Positions 35,991-48,905 of a stretch of 64,000 nt of DNA are shown one piece after another; position 1 is the first letter of the stretch; each line of letters starts with the position of its first letter. The notes beneath the pieces were generated by a model. It was not told the origin of the DNA. It made no database searches and saw only the letters and a list, made by a program, of their open reading frames with translations. The position numbers and the translations under genes are program-made. Source of the stretch: Cornus controversa (Eukaryota; Streptophyta; Magnoliopsida; Cornales; Cornaceae); the NCBI GenBank assembly GCA_026545225.1, contig CM048853.1, forward strand, positions 14,014,755 through 14,078,754. Direction: 5' to 3'.

Positions 35991-36509
35991 GAATGCTACC
36001 TCTGCAATGTGGAATGAGTGGTAAAGAGCGATTTAGATGGCAATTTGCGAAAGACATTAGCACAAGAAAGATAACATGGTTTTGTCTTCCAACTCATGCT
36101 AAAGAATTTAGAGTGATAGAGACTAAATTGTATATTTGTTGAGAAACATCATGCCCTACCACTACTTGCAACAACTTACAGAGGACCCTCAGAGCAGATG
36201 CTCTATGACCAGCATTCTCGTATCAAATGAGTGGTGAAGAGACTAGTCTAGTTGATCGACAAATTACAAATATACAAGAAATGAAGGTCCATTCCATTTG
36301 AACTTAATACCACCTATTCATTACTAGCCATTCCATTTGAACTTAATTCAAAATTCTTCTAAGAAATGTGATAAAAGCTAAAATTAAATGGGCCGATCTC
36401 ATTTCTGATAATTTGAAAGTAAGTGTAACCATTTCTGGAGATGCTAGCAAGACAATTCCATTGGTCCATATGAATCATGACCTATTAGTGGTCCTCAATA
36501 CTAAACAAC

Positions 36510-38825
36510 TGTAATACCCCGTAATTTTGGAGGTCTTTTAATTTTAATTTAAATGTTTTATTTCTTTTATTAGTTAAATTGAATTGCTTTATTGGTTGGA
36601 TTAAATTCTTTGAGTGCTTTAAATATTGTGGTGTAATTTACTTTATTTTTATTTTATTTCATTTTATTTTATTTGGACTGGGTCTTTATGTTTTCTTTAT
36701 TTTAATTTTGGATTGGGCTAGGGAGGAATCTGGGTTGAGTTGGGCGGGAATGGTTGGACTAGGTGTACTTATTTTTGATGGGCTAGGGTTTGTTTTATTG
36801 ATTTTTCCTTTTAATTTTATTTAGTCTTAATTAGTTTTCTGGAAAAAATAATAATAATAAAAGAAAAGAAAAGAAAAGAGGGGATTGGGGTTTCTACCGT
36901 TAGCTTACACACAGAAACTCAGTGTAGACAAAAGAGAGGATGGAGAGAATGAGCGATCGTGTGAACGGATTTTGAATCATCGAAGAGGCAAGTTCGACTC
37001 TTCTCTTCCCCTTTGAATCTGTATACATAGATTAAATCCTGTAATGTGTAAATTGTTTGTTGCATTTTTTTTAAAATCTTTCATTATGGTATACAATTGA
37101 TTTTTATATATCTAATTTTTTTTTCTGTGGATTATGATGTTTGTGAAATTAAATTGGCAATTGAGGATTGGTGTTGATTATTTATTTACAAACATATAGA
37201 TACATGCATACATATATACGATGAGTATAATGATATGTTAAGTTTAAATTTGTGGACGTTTATTGTAGCAATTTGGGGTTTGTTGAGTGGTTCTTGCTGG
37301 ATTAAATTTACACTTGAACATTTGAGAATGGATCATGGAGGAATTTAAATTTAACTTTTTTTTAAATTTGTTGGAAAACCCTATAAGTTGTGATATGGGG
37401 GTTTTCGTTTAGCGGCATTTTTTATGGGGCTTTTGGTACCAATAGATAGATTATGATGAGAGGAGAAGATCGGTATAAAATTTGGGTCGAATGGAGGCCG
37501 GGAAGGGGCTGCCTACGAGCATGAACAGTGCAGGCAGGCTTGGGGTTGAAATTTTGAAAAAAATTATTTTTTTCAAAATACTTAAATATTTCATAAAATT
37601 TCCAAATTTTTACTGTAACTTCCTGGAGGTTAAAAGAACTTGGGTTTAAATTTTCATGTCGAAATGAGCTCCCCTTATAGTGCAATTGATTTTTTTAAAG
37701 TGTCTAAAAAATGGGTTTTTCATCTTCTTTTATTTTAGAAAATATTTTTATAATTTCATAAAATTCCAAATTTTTTACTGTAACTTTATGGAGGTTAAAT
37801 GAACTTGGGTTTATATTTTCATGTCTAAATGAGCTCCCCTTGTAGTGAAATTGATTTTTAAAGTGTCTAAAAATTGGGTTTTTCACCTTCTTTTATTTTC
37901 AAAAATACTTTTATAATTCTAAAAATTTCCAAATTTTTAATCTAACTTCATGGATGTTAAATTAACTTATTTTTAAATTTTCATGTCGAAATCAGCTCCC
38001 CTTGTAGTGAAATTGATTTTTAAAGTGTCTAAAAATTGGGGTTTTCACCTTCTTTTATTTTAGAAAATAATTTTATAATTCCAAAAATTCCCAAATTATT
38101 ACTGTAACTTTATGGAGATTAAATTCACTTGGGTTTAAATTTTCATCTCGAAATGAGCTTACCTTGGAGTTCATTTTATTTTTTAAAGTGTCTAAAAGTT
38201 GGGTTTTCGCCTTCTTTTATTTTTAGAAAATATGTTAAAATTCCAGAAAATTCTAAAAAACTTCAGGTAGCTTTATAGGGTTAAAATGTACTTGGGATTT
38301 AAATTTCAAGTGAAATTTAGTTTCCCTTGAGGTTGTATCAATTGTATAAGTATGCCTCTAACTATGCTTTATTTTTCTTTTATTAGAAATTTTTTTTTTA
38401 AATTCCAAGAATATCAAAAAAAAAATTGGAATCTTTAAACATGGTTTTAGGAATAGAATAGGCCGAGAACTTAAATTCGAGTTAGGTTTTGACTCCCTTG
38501 AAGGTTTAGATAAATTGGAAGTTTGATTGGGTGTTTGCTTCTAAAGTGGATAATTGTGTCATTTGATTTAGTTGAATGTATTTTTCTTTGAAGTTATAAA
38601 TGTCCATAAAATACTTGATTAAACCTTACTTGTGAACGAGTTGTCTTATGGTAATGATTGCGGTGATGATTGCATATTTGATAATTTAAATCACTTGGTT
38701 TTGTGCAAATTAAATCATGATGCACCTTGTTTTTATTTTTATGTTGCACATTGGGAAGGAGGCATGTAAGGATTGCCATGGCATGTCAGGATTGCTAATA
38801 CCTATTAAGGTATCTAAAATTAACA
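36510..38825 (+). mobile_element. TGTAATACCC LTR family, copy a (3'-truncated)
   Basis: Starts TGTAATACCCCGTAATTTTGG. It shares with 56713-59713 the early GGGTTTCTACCG leader block, the ATGGGGCTTTTGGTACCAA block near 37425 and the GGAGGCATGTAAGGATTGCC hairpin unit, present once here (about 38757-38820). Four loose repeats of a GAGCTCCCCTTGTAGTGAAATTG motif with TGTCTAAAAATTGGG occur at 37660-38190. The similarity fades after 38825, so the LTR end is missing. Confidence 0.75.
37640..38240 (+). repeat. Degenerate tandem repeat of about 155-170 bp inside LTR copy a
   Basis: The sequence TTTTCATGTCGAAATGAGCT, CCCCTTGTAGTG, then TTTTTAAAGTGTCTAAAAA and GTTTTTCACCTTCTTTTATT recurs about four times between 37640 and 38240. 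The reverse copy at 49430-49700 shows the same motif. Confidence 0.7.
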
Positions 38826-39334
38826 TGCTAGAACCAAAGAGAAAAACAAGGGTTAGTCTGGGTCTATCTATGTGGTGTGTTGAGAAATAGAAGAGATGGA
38901 AGAGTTAATAAATGGACCAACACAAAGTTCACTTAATGAAGCATTAAAAAATTTTATACATGTTTTGCATTGACTCAATTATGAAAGGATGTTGATGTAA
39001 CCATCCCTTAAGTTCTTCAAAATCGGGAACAAGCCCTGCCTAAAAGGAAAACTTATGTTACTGACTCACTTGTGCACTGCACTCCACTTGTAATTGACCC
39101 CTCTAGAAAGTTGAGTGGTAGGATTTTGATGGTCCATGAAGCCCATGAGCATGTTTGCCTTAGTTTTAATGTCAAAAGGAACCTCTAGGGTATTAGAGTT
39201 AAATCTTCATCTCAAGGGCATTTTGGTCATTTCACTTTATGTGCTTATAATTGGATGTGTTTATATGCTTAAATATTCTTTTATTACTGCACATTCACAA
39301 TATGTCTTAGAGCAATGCATTACATTAATATGGC

Positions 39335-39378
<44 letters not shown>

Positions 39379-40307
39379 CAGTCCCTTAAGGGCTTGTTTG
39401 GGAGTGCTTGTGTGTGTATACATACAATTATGCAGTGATCTATGAGAGGTCAACACATAACTCATGAAAGATTATATACTACTCTGCCCTTAGGTGTTTC
39501 TTATCCACATGCACAAAAATTTAAATTCCTTTGGACAAACTTGCCACTTTAAGAAAAGCCAATGATTGGCTCATTTCAAAATGGACTAGAGGACAAAATG
39601 TGACAGTGTGCTTAGAAAAAGAGAAATCTAATGTGAATAAAAATGTTCTGTCTAAGCAACACCATTAAAGAGTCTGAGAGAGTCATGTATGGGATTGCAT
39701 TTATCATCACATAGGCATTTGCATTCTAGAAACTGATTTAGCTCAATTTATTCTGTTAGAAGCATGTTCTGAAACTGCATTTTCTGAAGAATGATATTTA
39801 ATTTTCAAATATTAAATGAGCACACTTGTTACTGTATTTTTTGTCTGTGTTAGCTACTGTTTTGCTAGAAATAGTTTAGGTGGCCAAAAGGAATTCCATA
39901 TCAATATGTTGCACTGTCCTTCTAGCTAAATTGAGGATCTAGTTACTGTTATGAGCACTATGATGAATACATAGCTGGAACCAAATGTGAGCATGAGAAT
40001 TATGACAAATCATATTTGTTCAAGTGATCTCTGAACTTAACCTGAGGCTGCAACAAACCTTCAAGCTTCGTATCTCAAGTTGCAAGTATAATTGTCTTAG
40101 TTAATTTTGTTGCTGAAAATCTTCAAAGTATTGGAATTTCATTGATGAAATCAGATTCAGTGTGTCTACATATCTATCCTTCCTAAAGAGTTGCACTTGA
40201 AGAATTGAAGACTGACAAATAAAAACTTGAAGAGTTGTTATTTGTCACATCGAACTGACTCCACTCTCACTATGTATGGTCCAAGTATTGGGATACTTTG
40301 GATAGGG
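38826..40307. other. No gene seen; (GT)n(AT)n microsatellite at 39339-39378
   Basis: Open AT-rich spacer with a compound GT/AT microsatellite. Sequence before 40308 may be the tail of the element whose LTR follows, but no pol motif was recognised. Confidence 0.4.
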
Positions 40308-40675
40308 GGAGTGTGAGTGATTGTGGTGAGATTTGGTGTAAGCTAGCTTGGGCTTGGGGAAGCCAAGGCTGGGTTGAGAGCAGAAAAGCTGCTGTGAGAT
40401 TTGGTGAGAGTGGTTCAGGCCTAGGGAGGCTGTGAACTGGGTTGAGTGCTGGAGCGACTATGTTGTGAGTTGGGTGAGTGAGAAGTGATTGAGAAAATTA
40501 TTGTACTATCCTTTCAAACATAATGGAGCTCAGTTCGATGAGGTTTTTTCTCCACTCTGGGTTTCCTCTATAAATTTGTGTCTATAATTATGTGATTGCA
40601 CGTGTCAGTCAAACTTGCAAATATTAGGAAGAAAAATTGAAGAACCTATTCACCCCCTCCCCTCTAGGTTCATCA
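40308..40675 (+). mobile_element. Possible short copia-type LTR
   Basis: A polypurine-like GGATAGGGGGAG is followed by TGTGAGTGATTGTGG, and about 370 bases later the sequence CCTATTCACCCCCTCCCCTC then TAGGTTCATCA, giving TG...CA ends. The layout is that of a 3' LTR of a copia-type element. No target duplication or internal coding region could be confirmed. Confidence 0.4.
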
Positions 40676-43039
40676 GAGTTAGAGGGTTCTAAGGAGAAGG
40701 GACAACAAGTTCTGGAGTGAGCAAAATATGGGAACGTTCTTTTATTTTGGGGGAAAGAGGGTGATTAGTACTTAGTAGGCAGAAAAAAAAAACAAAAACT
40801 TAATTCCAACAGCTCTATTTATCGAAGAGCTAGTAAGAATTTGACAACAATCCAGTTATTTGACTCTTTTGAAATCAAGTCACAAGTTAGATAGATGCCA
40901 AATGATGTCTTCTTTTCTGCGTTTAACTTTATTCCCCAAATATATCAACTTTCGTTAAAAAGATTATGGCAATATCTGAATTATCAAAATTTCCATATTC
41001 TTTTAATTTTAAGATCATTGCCACCATCAGTGCAATGAAATGAACTCCTCAATATTTTTAAGGGCTTATTCCAATGTGCCACACTACATAATCATAACAG
41101 TGTAACATTATGGATCTATGATGCAAGTTTCTCAACAATAGAGATCTCGTTTTGAAATTTTGAGAGATTTTATTCCAAGTAAGAACTCTGATGGATCTTT
41201 AGAATCTCAAGATATGGTACTAGGGACTAAGTCAAAATACACATAACATTACTACACTAAACCAGGAAAAGAGGTGAAGAATAATGATATGTGATGGCCA
41301 AAATACTCCAAAACTCGCTAATTTTGTAATCTATGATGCATATCCGTAATTAAAGGGAAGATTGAAAGACATAGCCTACAAGGGGAGAAGTACTACTAGG
41401 ATGTGTTCTAGCCTTTAACTAATGATCAAGTTAAAGAAAAGCCAGCTATGTTTGGTACTACATCATTTAGGATGTCAATAAACAACATTTTTTTTATCCA
41501 AAAGGTCCAAAAGAGAGAAAAAAGAAAGAATGAGACATGTATAAAAAATTAAATTAAACAAAATGAGATGTATAGGTAGATCTCAAGTTAAAAAAGAAAA
41601 AATTAATGCTTTCATGCAAAGCTTATTTTGGACAACCAAACAAGACGATCTAAACCAATAAGATGGAGTGGTGATGTGCAATGAAAATCAAGGGATGTAC
41701 TAGAGATATGGTTCAAACTAAAAGTGACATAAAGACGAGAGAAAAGCCAAAAGGAAAATGCATTCACGATATGAAACCATTTTATAAAAAAGAATTCATA
41801 TAATAAAAAGACTTGAAGCTTTGTTAAGTTGCACTGAACTGTGATTGAGCAAAGGTTATTCTAACAAATCTCACATAAAGATTCATGTTGTTACCCTAAT
41901 ACTTTACCCTTATTTGCAACTTACAAGGTTTGGTTGGAATCAAATATATTGAAAATCTGACAAGGAGATGTATCCTTAAAATGATTTTGAACTTCAAAGC
42001 AAACTTTTTCTTAACAAGAATCTGGTGACAATAAACAAAGCCAACTTGTCATGTAAAATTTGCTATAGTTAACTAGACACTCAACTAGACCCTTAAGGCT
42101 AAAGTGATAAACTTCTGAGTTTCTGGACCTTTTGAAAGAACATACTGAGAGTCACGGCTCGCAGGAACATTGTATGAGCAGGAGGAAGGGCGGCCATGAA
42201 GTATGGTTCGCATTTGGTGTGGGAAAAATTGGAAGGATGTATAAACTTTGGAACTAATGGAGGCATTGTTTCGGACTAGCTAGAAATATAATGCAAAAGG
42301 TCATTAATGATAAAAATATTGTTTAGACTCATAACTAGGCAAAGATAAAAAAGACAAAAAACAAAAATAAACAATGTAGAAGGTTATAACCAATAGAAAT
42401 ATTGCTCAACTTAGTTACCAAAACATAAAGGAAAGAAAGATATATCGTTTGACTTCATCACCAGGCAAAAAAAAAGGCTTTGTAGACATCACTAAACTCC
42501 TCCAGAAATTCACTTTAGCTTGCAACATATTTTACCCAGAAGATTATATATGACTTTCATATACATATCATAAAGAAAATCTGAGTTAGAGACCTCAAAT
42601 TTTAAAGTTATGCGAACTACCATTTTTATAGTTAGAACATAATCATGCGAGGCCAAAAAAGAAGCTATGGTGGGCATGCTAATTCACATAAAGTGAGAAA
42701 TATATGACTAAACCTACTAAAAAGCGCTAGATACCATAACAATTTAAGGCGATAATAGAGTACAAATGCAAAAACCAAAGTCGAGTGAATAAGTCAAATG
42801 CCAAACGGATATCCTGTATGTTTGCATGGCTTCTAAGTCAACATCCCCAACTTTGTTGCATTAAATTATATATCAAATAGAATTAGTTGGCACATTTTTA
42901 TTCAATACACATGTACGTGGGGTTGTGGCCAATATAGAGAATGCTTGAGATTGATGTTATCTATCTAAGATAGCCAAATAATGCATACTCATGCTTTAGT
43001 AAATTATAAGAAGATCGGAACAAGATAGATATGCAAACC
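40676..43039. other. No gene supported
   Basis: AT-rich sequence lying 3' of the DnaJ relic (reverse strand). The C-terminal exons of the DnaJ family, with a Cys-rich domain, were looked for here and not recognised. Confidence 0.4.
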
Positions 43040-44242
43040 AAACCAATTTGAAACCAATGAAAACAATTCAGCAGCTCCTCCCTCCTCAATTCATCATCAT
43101 ATGTTTTTCCCTTAAAAGAATAAAGTATAACCTAGAAATATTAATATTCGCCATGACTACAATAATCTACCTGCCAGGCATGGCTCTAAATAATAATATG
43201 CGGCATAGCGTGGCCTAGGTAACCTAGCTCATAGTGATATATGACAAACCAGATAATACAAGAAATGTATTTTAAAAGGATAAAAATGAAAGTCAAAAAG
43301 CTTACCTCGTATGCGTTTTGAAGCTTCTTAAAAGCTTCAACAGCCTTTTCATTACCTATATTTTCTCGGGATTGACCACCATTGCCTGATAACCAAACCA
43401 AAATGCTTGTTTAAAAATATTTACCACTTCTTTTCAATATAGTTACACCAAGAAATGCCACATATCCAAAAGAAAGTAATCCATTGGTAAGCTACAAGAA
43501 ACACCACTGAATTTCATAAAATAACAATCTACTATCACCCCTATAAGCACACCATAATCTATGGGACTAGCATAAAGAAAAATTGTAAGCTGCAAATATG
43601 ATTCACAGTGATGCTTTCTGGCAAAAAATAAATAATTAAATAATTATAAGTCACCAAACTTTTTCTTATATTCATGCTTGAGTACAGAAACATCTACAAT
43701 ATAATATCGGAATAAACCCAATGCCCCGAATAGTGATATGGAGGGTTTAACAAGCGAATAACTTCATCTTCGGATGTTATTTCAGAATCAATGCCAAGTC
43801 GAAGGCACTCCTGAGCTACAATCAGTTGATTAATTAGACCTCATTTCAGAGGGTTAAACTGGTTCACCATAGAAAAAGACGGGACAACCTTGCACACCAA
43901 CTGTTTCAAGTGATTATTGTTGGGCCTTCCATGCTCATTTACATTATTTTGAAGAAGAATATTAAATGAATAGTACAAGACATTCATGGCTCAATGTTAA
44001 TGCCACCCTGCATTCCAAAAAACTCCAATCTCAGTGTGGTTGGAAGAAAAATTAATATAGAGACAAAGAGAGATGATACTTCCCACATTAAAAGAAAGGT
44101 CAAGAAGATCACCTCCAAAGAAGATGATAAGTGATGTTATCCAAAAGCTTCCATAAAACCACCAGAATACAATTCTAGAAATGGCAATAAAAAAATTTGC
44201 AATGGCGAAAAAAACAAGAAGTCCCATCAAAGTAACTATGAC
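43040..44242 (-). pseudogene. Membrane-type DnaJ (J-domain) pseudogene, four exon pieces
   Basis: Intact relatives are plant proteins with N-terminal membrane segments, a J-domain that activates Hsp70 and a Cys-rich C-terminal part. Reverse-strand pieces in order: 44242-44113, membrane segment (FAIANFF, FWWFYGSFWITSLIIFFGG); about 44007-43661, ALTLSHECLVLFI, then NNVNEHGRPNNNHLK, FFYGEPV, SGVPST, SEDEVIRLLN, HYS and ALGLFRYYIVDVSVLKHEYK (J helices I-II); 43385-43306, AMVVNPEK then GNEKAVEAFKKLQNAYEV; 43131-about 43040, VILYSFKGKTYDDELRREEL then LNCFHWFQ. Damage: the essential HPD reads NPE; a base is lost between EK and GNEK and gained after HYS; stops occur in the second piece; about 90 bases of membrane segment are missing. 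Introns remain, so it is not a processed copy. First and last exons were not found. Confidence 0.83.
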
Positions 44243-46326
44243 CTAAATAATTATAAATATGTTTAAGAAGATAAAAGAAACATAGAAGTCAACTGCTCAA
44301 GTACAAAAAATATTTCTAAAAGAACTGTTAACAAGAAGAATACAAGAAATGCTACTACTTCATTCATCAGGCCAATGCCAGTTGGTGTAACTTCTCCTAC
44401 TTGAGCCCATAGTGGGTATTGTCACTGTATGCAAGTAACAGTATTTATCTAAGCCAAAAAAATGATAACAAAAAAAAATGCTACTAGACTAAAATGGCAG
44501 CACGCGAAAACTAATTGGATCCATTATATTCAACAAAAAATTTGAAAGAAGAAATTCATAATTCAAAATTGGTCCAATAAAGAAATTGGAAGAAACCACG
44601 TGAGATGATATCAGTTGTAAGAATCATTAGTCCTATTTTATGTGATGAGCACATTCAAAATTAACCAAAACTAAGAAACCATGCACTTCAACACGAGTAG
44701 TTTAATTTTCACAGAGAGAGAGTATTCACATATTATGTAAACAGAACCAAAATAAAGGTATGACTGGTTTAATAAATAAATAGTTAAATAGTGAAGTAAA
44801 TGGTTATATGAACTATGGAGAAAATAGTGAAGTAAATAATGGTATGACTAAACCCAATTGAAATAGTTCAGGTCGAACGTAGTTCGTCCCAAGGGCCAAA
44901 TACGAGAATATGGGTTGTTCATAGATGACTTTGAAGGAAACTATGAGTGATTTGAAAAGAGCTATTTGAAAGCATAAGAGCTTTTAAAAGCAATTTGAGA
45001 AGAGTCTTGCCAAAGATGTTTTGAAAATTGTAAATGATTCTTGAAAAACAGGACTTAAAATAGGAGAAGAATTTTTGAAAAAGATATTTTACAAGGAATT
45101 GCCGAAGAGTTTTTAAACATTTGTTTAGAGTTCTTAAAACTTTACTTCAAAAAAGATGTTTTTATTTTAAAAAGGATATCCTTGAAAAAGGTGGTCAATT
45201 AAATAGTAGCATTCATTCAACTATGTTCAAACCGACATTTGATTGACTGTCTATATTCTCAAGCACCTATGAACCTTTTTTTAAAAATATTTGAGAAATA
45301 TTTTTTGTCGACATGTATTGTTCCTTCGGTATCAAACCACATGTTGTTCAGTTTTCTTGGTTAACAAATCATCGTCGATCAAAAAGGACTTTATTTGGGG
45401 TTGTAATGGGGCCTTGGGTAAAGTGGTTTGAGAAAGAAATGTTATATTATGCTCGAAATATGACGCAAAATTGGGTGATGAACTAATGATCACTCAAAAA
45501 CTGCTCCAGTTTGGGGCATGATCACTTAGGTATTAAATCACTTGCTTACTGTCATCTCACTGTCTTCGTCATCGTGATCCCTAGCTTGGGTTAATGAAAG
45601 AAATAAAACTGGCTCAAAAGGGTTATCAATGGTAATATTTGTATTAACTTGGGATAGAGAAAATGATGGCCTCTCATCCCTTCATTTTTGACTTGTTAAT
45701 CTCAAGAACTCATTTAACATATAGATATTTACCGGATGAATTGAACATGTACTTTAAAAATTTTCACCTATGATGACCAAGCTCAAGTGATGTAATCAGG
45801 TCGTGTAGTTTTAGTTACACTCAGTCTATATTGTGCTTGAGTTGTAAACAATGCAATTCACTTGTTAATTTGAACACTTAGGAATGAAACGATACCCACA
45901 AATTTGCACCTACAATATGACAAGCTGGGGATATCTTGAATTTTAAATTTTGAAAAAGGGCTTTTGAGAAAATGTATTTTGGATGAGGCATAGTGATATT
46001 TAAGAACGTGAGTTAAAAACACAGGGGATGGTTTTTTTATAAAAAGTTTATTTTGACTTTAAAAAAGGTGATTTTTATAAAAATTAATGAAAAGTGGCAA
46101 TTTTTTAGAAATTTTGAAGAGATGGAATTTAGAATGTCATGGAAAAGGAGTTTAAAATGGTGATTCATATGGATCATGAAAAAACAGTTTAGAATGGTGA
46201 ATTGAGTTTGAGATTTTTTTTGGGTGAAAAATCAAAGATCAAGATCAAAAAACCATGAAAATGGTTATTTTGAACGCCTAGAAGGGTTTGGGAACTTGCC
46301 CCAGGTTGGGGGTTGAGCTGACCTAG
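44243..46326. other. No gene supported
   Basis: AT-rich sequence upstream of the DnaJ relic. N-terminal DnaJ exons were not recognised. Around 45450-45540 the words TGATCACTCAAAAACTGCTC and GGGGCATGATCACTTAGG form a loose repeat. No coding frame stands out. Confidence 0.4.
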
Positions 46327-46333
46327 TGAAATA

Positions 46334-46347
46334 CCCCCCCCCCCCCC
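46334..46347 (+). repeat. 14-base poly-C run at the LTR end
   Basis: Fourteen C residues where copy c has a shorter GGGGG on the opposite strand, an expansion right at the LTR terminus. Confidence 0.9.
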
Positions 46348-46831
46348 ACAAAATTTCGTGCATGAGGTGGCACTCTCATACGCAAAACCTGGGAGATACA
46401 TACAACTGGTAGCAACAAGCATAGAATACAAAAGATAGAATGAACAATTTTCTAAAAGCAGAATAGAATGTTCCTCTGAATTAAAATTACCGCTAAATAA
46501 GCAAGTATATGTTTGGTAATACAATTTGGAAGTCCCGTAACCCAAGGACCCCTTAACCACAAAGACCAAGAGTTTTTAATTCTAAATTAATACCAACAAT
46601 CAAAGTCAAAAGTTCATAGTCTGACTCCTGAAGAAGATAAGTTCCTACCATGTAACTGATGAGATGAGACGTCTACTACAACCAAACCCTAAAACTCTAT
46701 CCTCGTTGTGGAACCTGTCTGGGACCTGAAATGTCAACAAAGTGGGTTAAACCCACGAGCAAGTCTATCTACTACATTCCAATCAGAGAACCAATATACA
46801 TACCTTCAGTATAAAGGATACAAAAGAAATC

Positions 46832-48238
46832 TGATGTGGTTGGACTTGAATTATATTGAAAGCTTAATTTTGCCCTTTTTATCAAAATATAATTTAACCA
46901 CTCACAAGAGCACGAATCTTTGTAGATACGGTTCTATATAGAGGGTATCGATCCCACGAGGACTAGTCGCAATTGTCTTTAAAGAAAGATTACTTCCACT
47001 TTAATCCTAAAAATAGGGTTTTGAGTTTTAGTTTATAAAACTATTACATGAATGTAATAACAATAAAATTAAAGAGTAAAGGATGGGAGAGAGAACTAGG
47101 GGTGGTTTCCACCACTAGCCTTTCACTTGTTCATAAGTGTAGCAAGCATGGGATTCATAAATTAAATGCCTAACAATGTCATTAGGCTTGTGATCTCAAT
47201 GACATATCGAAAGATTAATGTGTGTGCTAACCTATCATAATCCATCTTCAACAAGCATAACTCTTCAACCTAACTAACTACCTAATTACCCTACTCTCTA
47301 AGTGAACCTACATGCTTCCAAACTACCTCATCTTGGCATGGTTTATACAAGCAAGCACTACACATTCATTTAAAGTACCATTACCTAGCCATCATTTGCA
47401 ATTCTTGTGGTATGCAAATGTTGTGCATTCATATGACAAAATCTACTCTAAGACAAGAATAAATTTCACTTCAAATGAATATATAAGAGAAATGTATAAG
47501 TGTACATTGTCACTAGACTAGATAATCAACATTTAATTACAAATCCCAAAGTGCTACAAAAATGAACAAGTTTATATGGCTAGGGGTTTCACCAACACTC
47601 TAGTAGAGAAGTTAGTTGCTCATGGCTACCTTGCACTCTTCCATTAATGAAGAAAATGGAGCTTCAAGGTCTGGTTCAGCTCCCTCTTCTCCTCTCCCGA
47701 ATGTCTCTCCTTGTATATTCTGATGTGTGTGTGAGATCTCTCCTTGAGAAATGTGGCTTCTTTGTGCTTTATGGCTACCTTTTTCAACCTTGGGGCCCAC
47801 CATATATATATACATATATATATATATCAATATATATATCCATTATATCAAGAAGGTCCCCAAGGTTCTTGTTCAAGTCAGACAATCCCCCTAAGTCATG
47901 CAAAAAGGGGGATTTTGTTGCAAGTGGGAGAGCAGGTGAGCAAGTGGGCAAGTGGCTCTGCAGAATCTCGATCAATCGAGATTGGATCTCGATCAATCGA
48001 GATCTCGATTGATGATCTCGATTGATCGAGATCAACATCTCGATTGATCGAGATGTCTTGGCTGCAATGCTGATTTTTCTCTTCAGCTGCAAAAAGCCTC
48101 AAATTTTGCTCCTTTCACTACAAGACCGGTAATACATCAAAAACACAAAAATACCGTAAACATATCTCGGTAAACGTAGAAACGGGACTAACCTATGCAA
48201 TAAAAAGGGTTCAAATGCTTAGAATTGAACACTTATCA
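46832..48238 (-). mobile_element. Nested solo LTR (inverse of 22144-23556) with target duplication
   Basis: Forward-strand ends TGATGTGG and AACACTTATCA are the reverse complement of the LTR at 22144-23556. An exact 5-bp target duplication, AAATC, flanks it (46827-46831 and 48239-48243). It has no internal region, so it is a solo LTR. It interrupts copy b of the TGTAATACCC family, which dates it as the later insertion. Confidence 0.93.
47965..48054. repeat. ATCTCGAT palindrome array in the solo LTR
   Basis: Five tightly packed ATCTCGATCAATCGAGAT-type units in both senses in 90 bases, the counterpart of 22327-22443. Confidence 0.9.
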
Positions 48239-48557
48239 AAATCCATAGATTTAACAAAAAGTCATTCTTTTATCCAGTTTCATATTTCCAAAATAACAGT
48301 CATTATTTATAATGTTCCACTCAAATTCTTATTATGCAAAAGTGAACACATTCCTTAAGTTCAAAATATGCCCCCATTTTATCCTTTGATACCTTAATAG
48401 GTATAGGTATAAACATACTGGTCATTCCCTACCTAGTTCATGTTTTTAGAAATAAAAATCATCTTATACACTGTCCCAACAAACCCTTATCATTCAACAA
48501 TGAACACATTCTTTAACTTCAAAATAAAGAAACATAAGCATGCATTTTATTAAATCT

Positions 48558-48905
48558 AGGCAATCCTTACATGCCAAATATAATATATAGATACCTTATT
48601 AGATATTGGCGATCCTGACATGCCTGTCCTGACATGCCAAATATAATGTATAGATACCTTATTAGGTATAGGCGATCCTGACATACCGGCAATCCTAACA
48701 TGCCAAATATGATGTATAGATACCTTATTAGGTATTGATGATCCTGACACGCCTCACAATCCTGACCTGCCAAATATGATGTACAGATACCTTATTAGGT
48801 ATTGGTGATCCTGACACACTTGGCAATCCTGACATGCCAAATATGATGTATAGATACCTTATTAGGTATTGGCGATCCTGGCATGTCTGGCAATCCTTAG
48901 ATTTC
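48558..48905 (-). repeat. Tandem hairpin units, about 60 bp, five to six copies
   Basis: Units hold GATACCTTATTAGGTATTGG, then CGATCCTGACATGCC and CAAATATGATGTATA. The TACCTTATTAGGTA core is an inverted repeat. They create the repetitive isoleucine- and proline-bearing shadow frames here, which are not genes. Confidence 0.88.

Larger units (their letters stand above)
35070..36260 (-). repeat. Inverted duplication block carrying SAUR 3
   Basis: From about 36260 down to 35070 the reverse strand follows 28540-29600 in order: promoter block, TATA region, gene, 3' flank and the GAGATGTCC tail. The two arms are about 5.5 kb apart and filled with LINE, SINE and copia-like debris. Confidence 0.8.

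Noticed and set aside
42060-42250. Possible C-terminal exon of the DnaJ relic (reverse strand, KCEPYFMAALPPAHT)
   Set aside because: No match to the Cys-rich C-terminal domain of the family and no clear splice signals.
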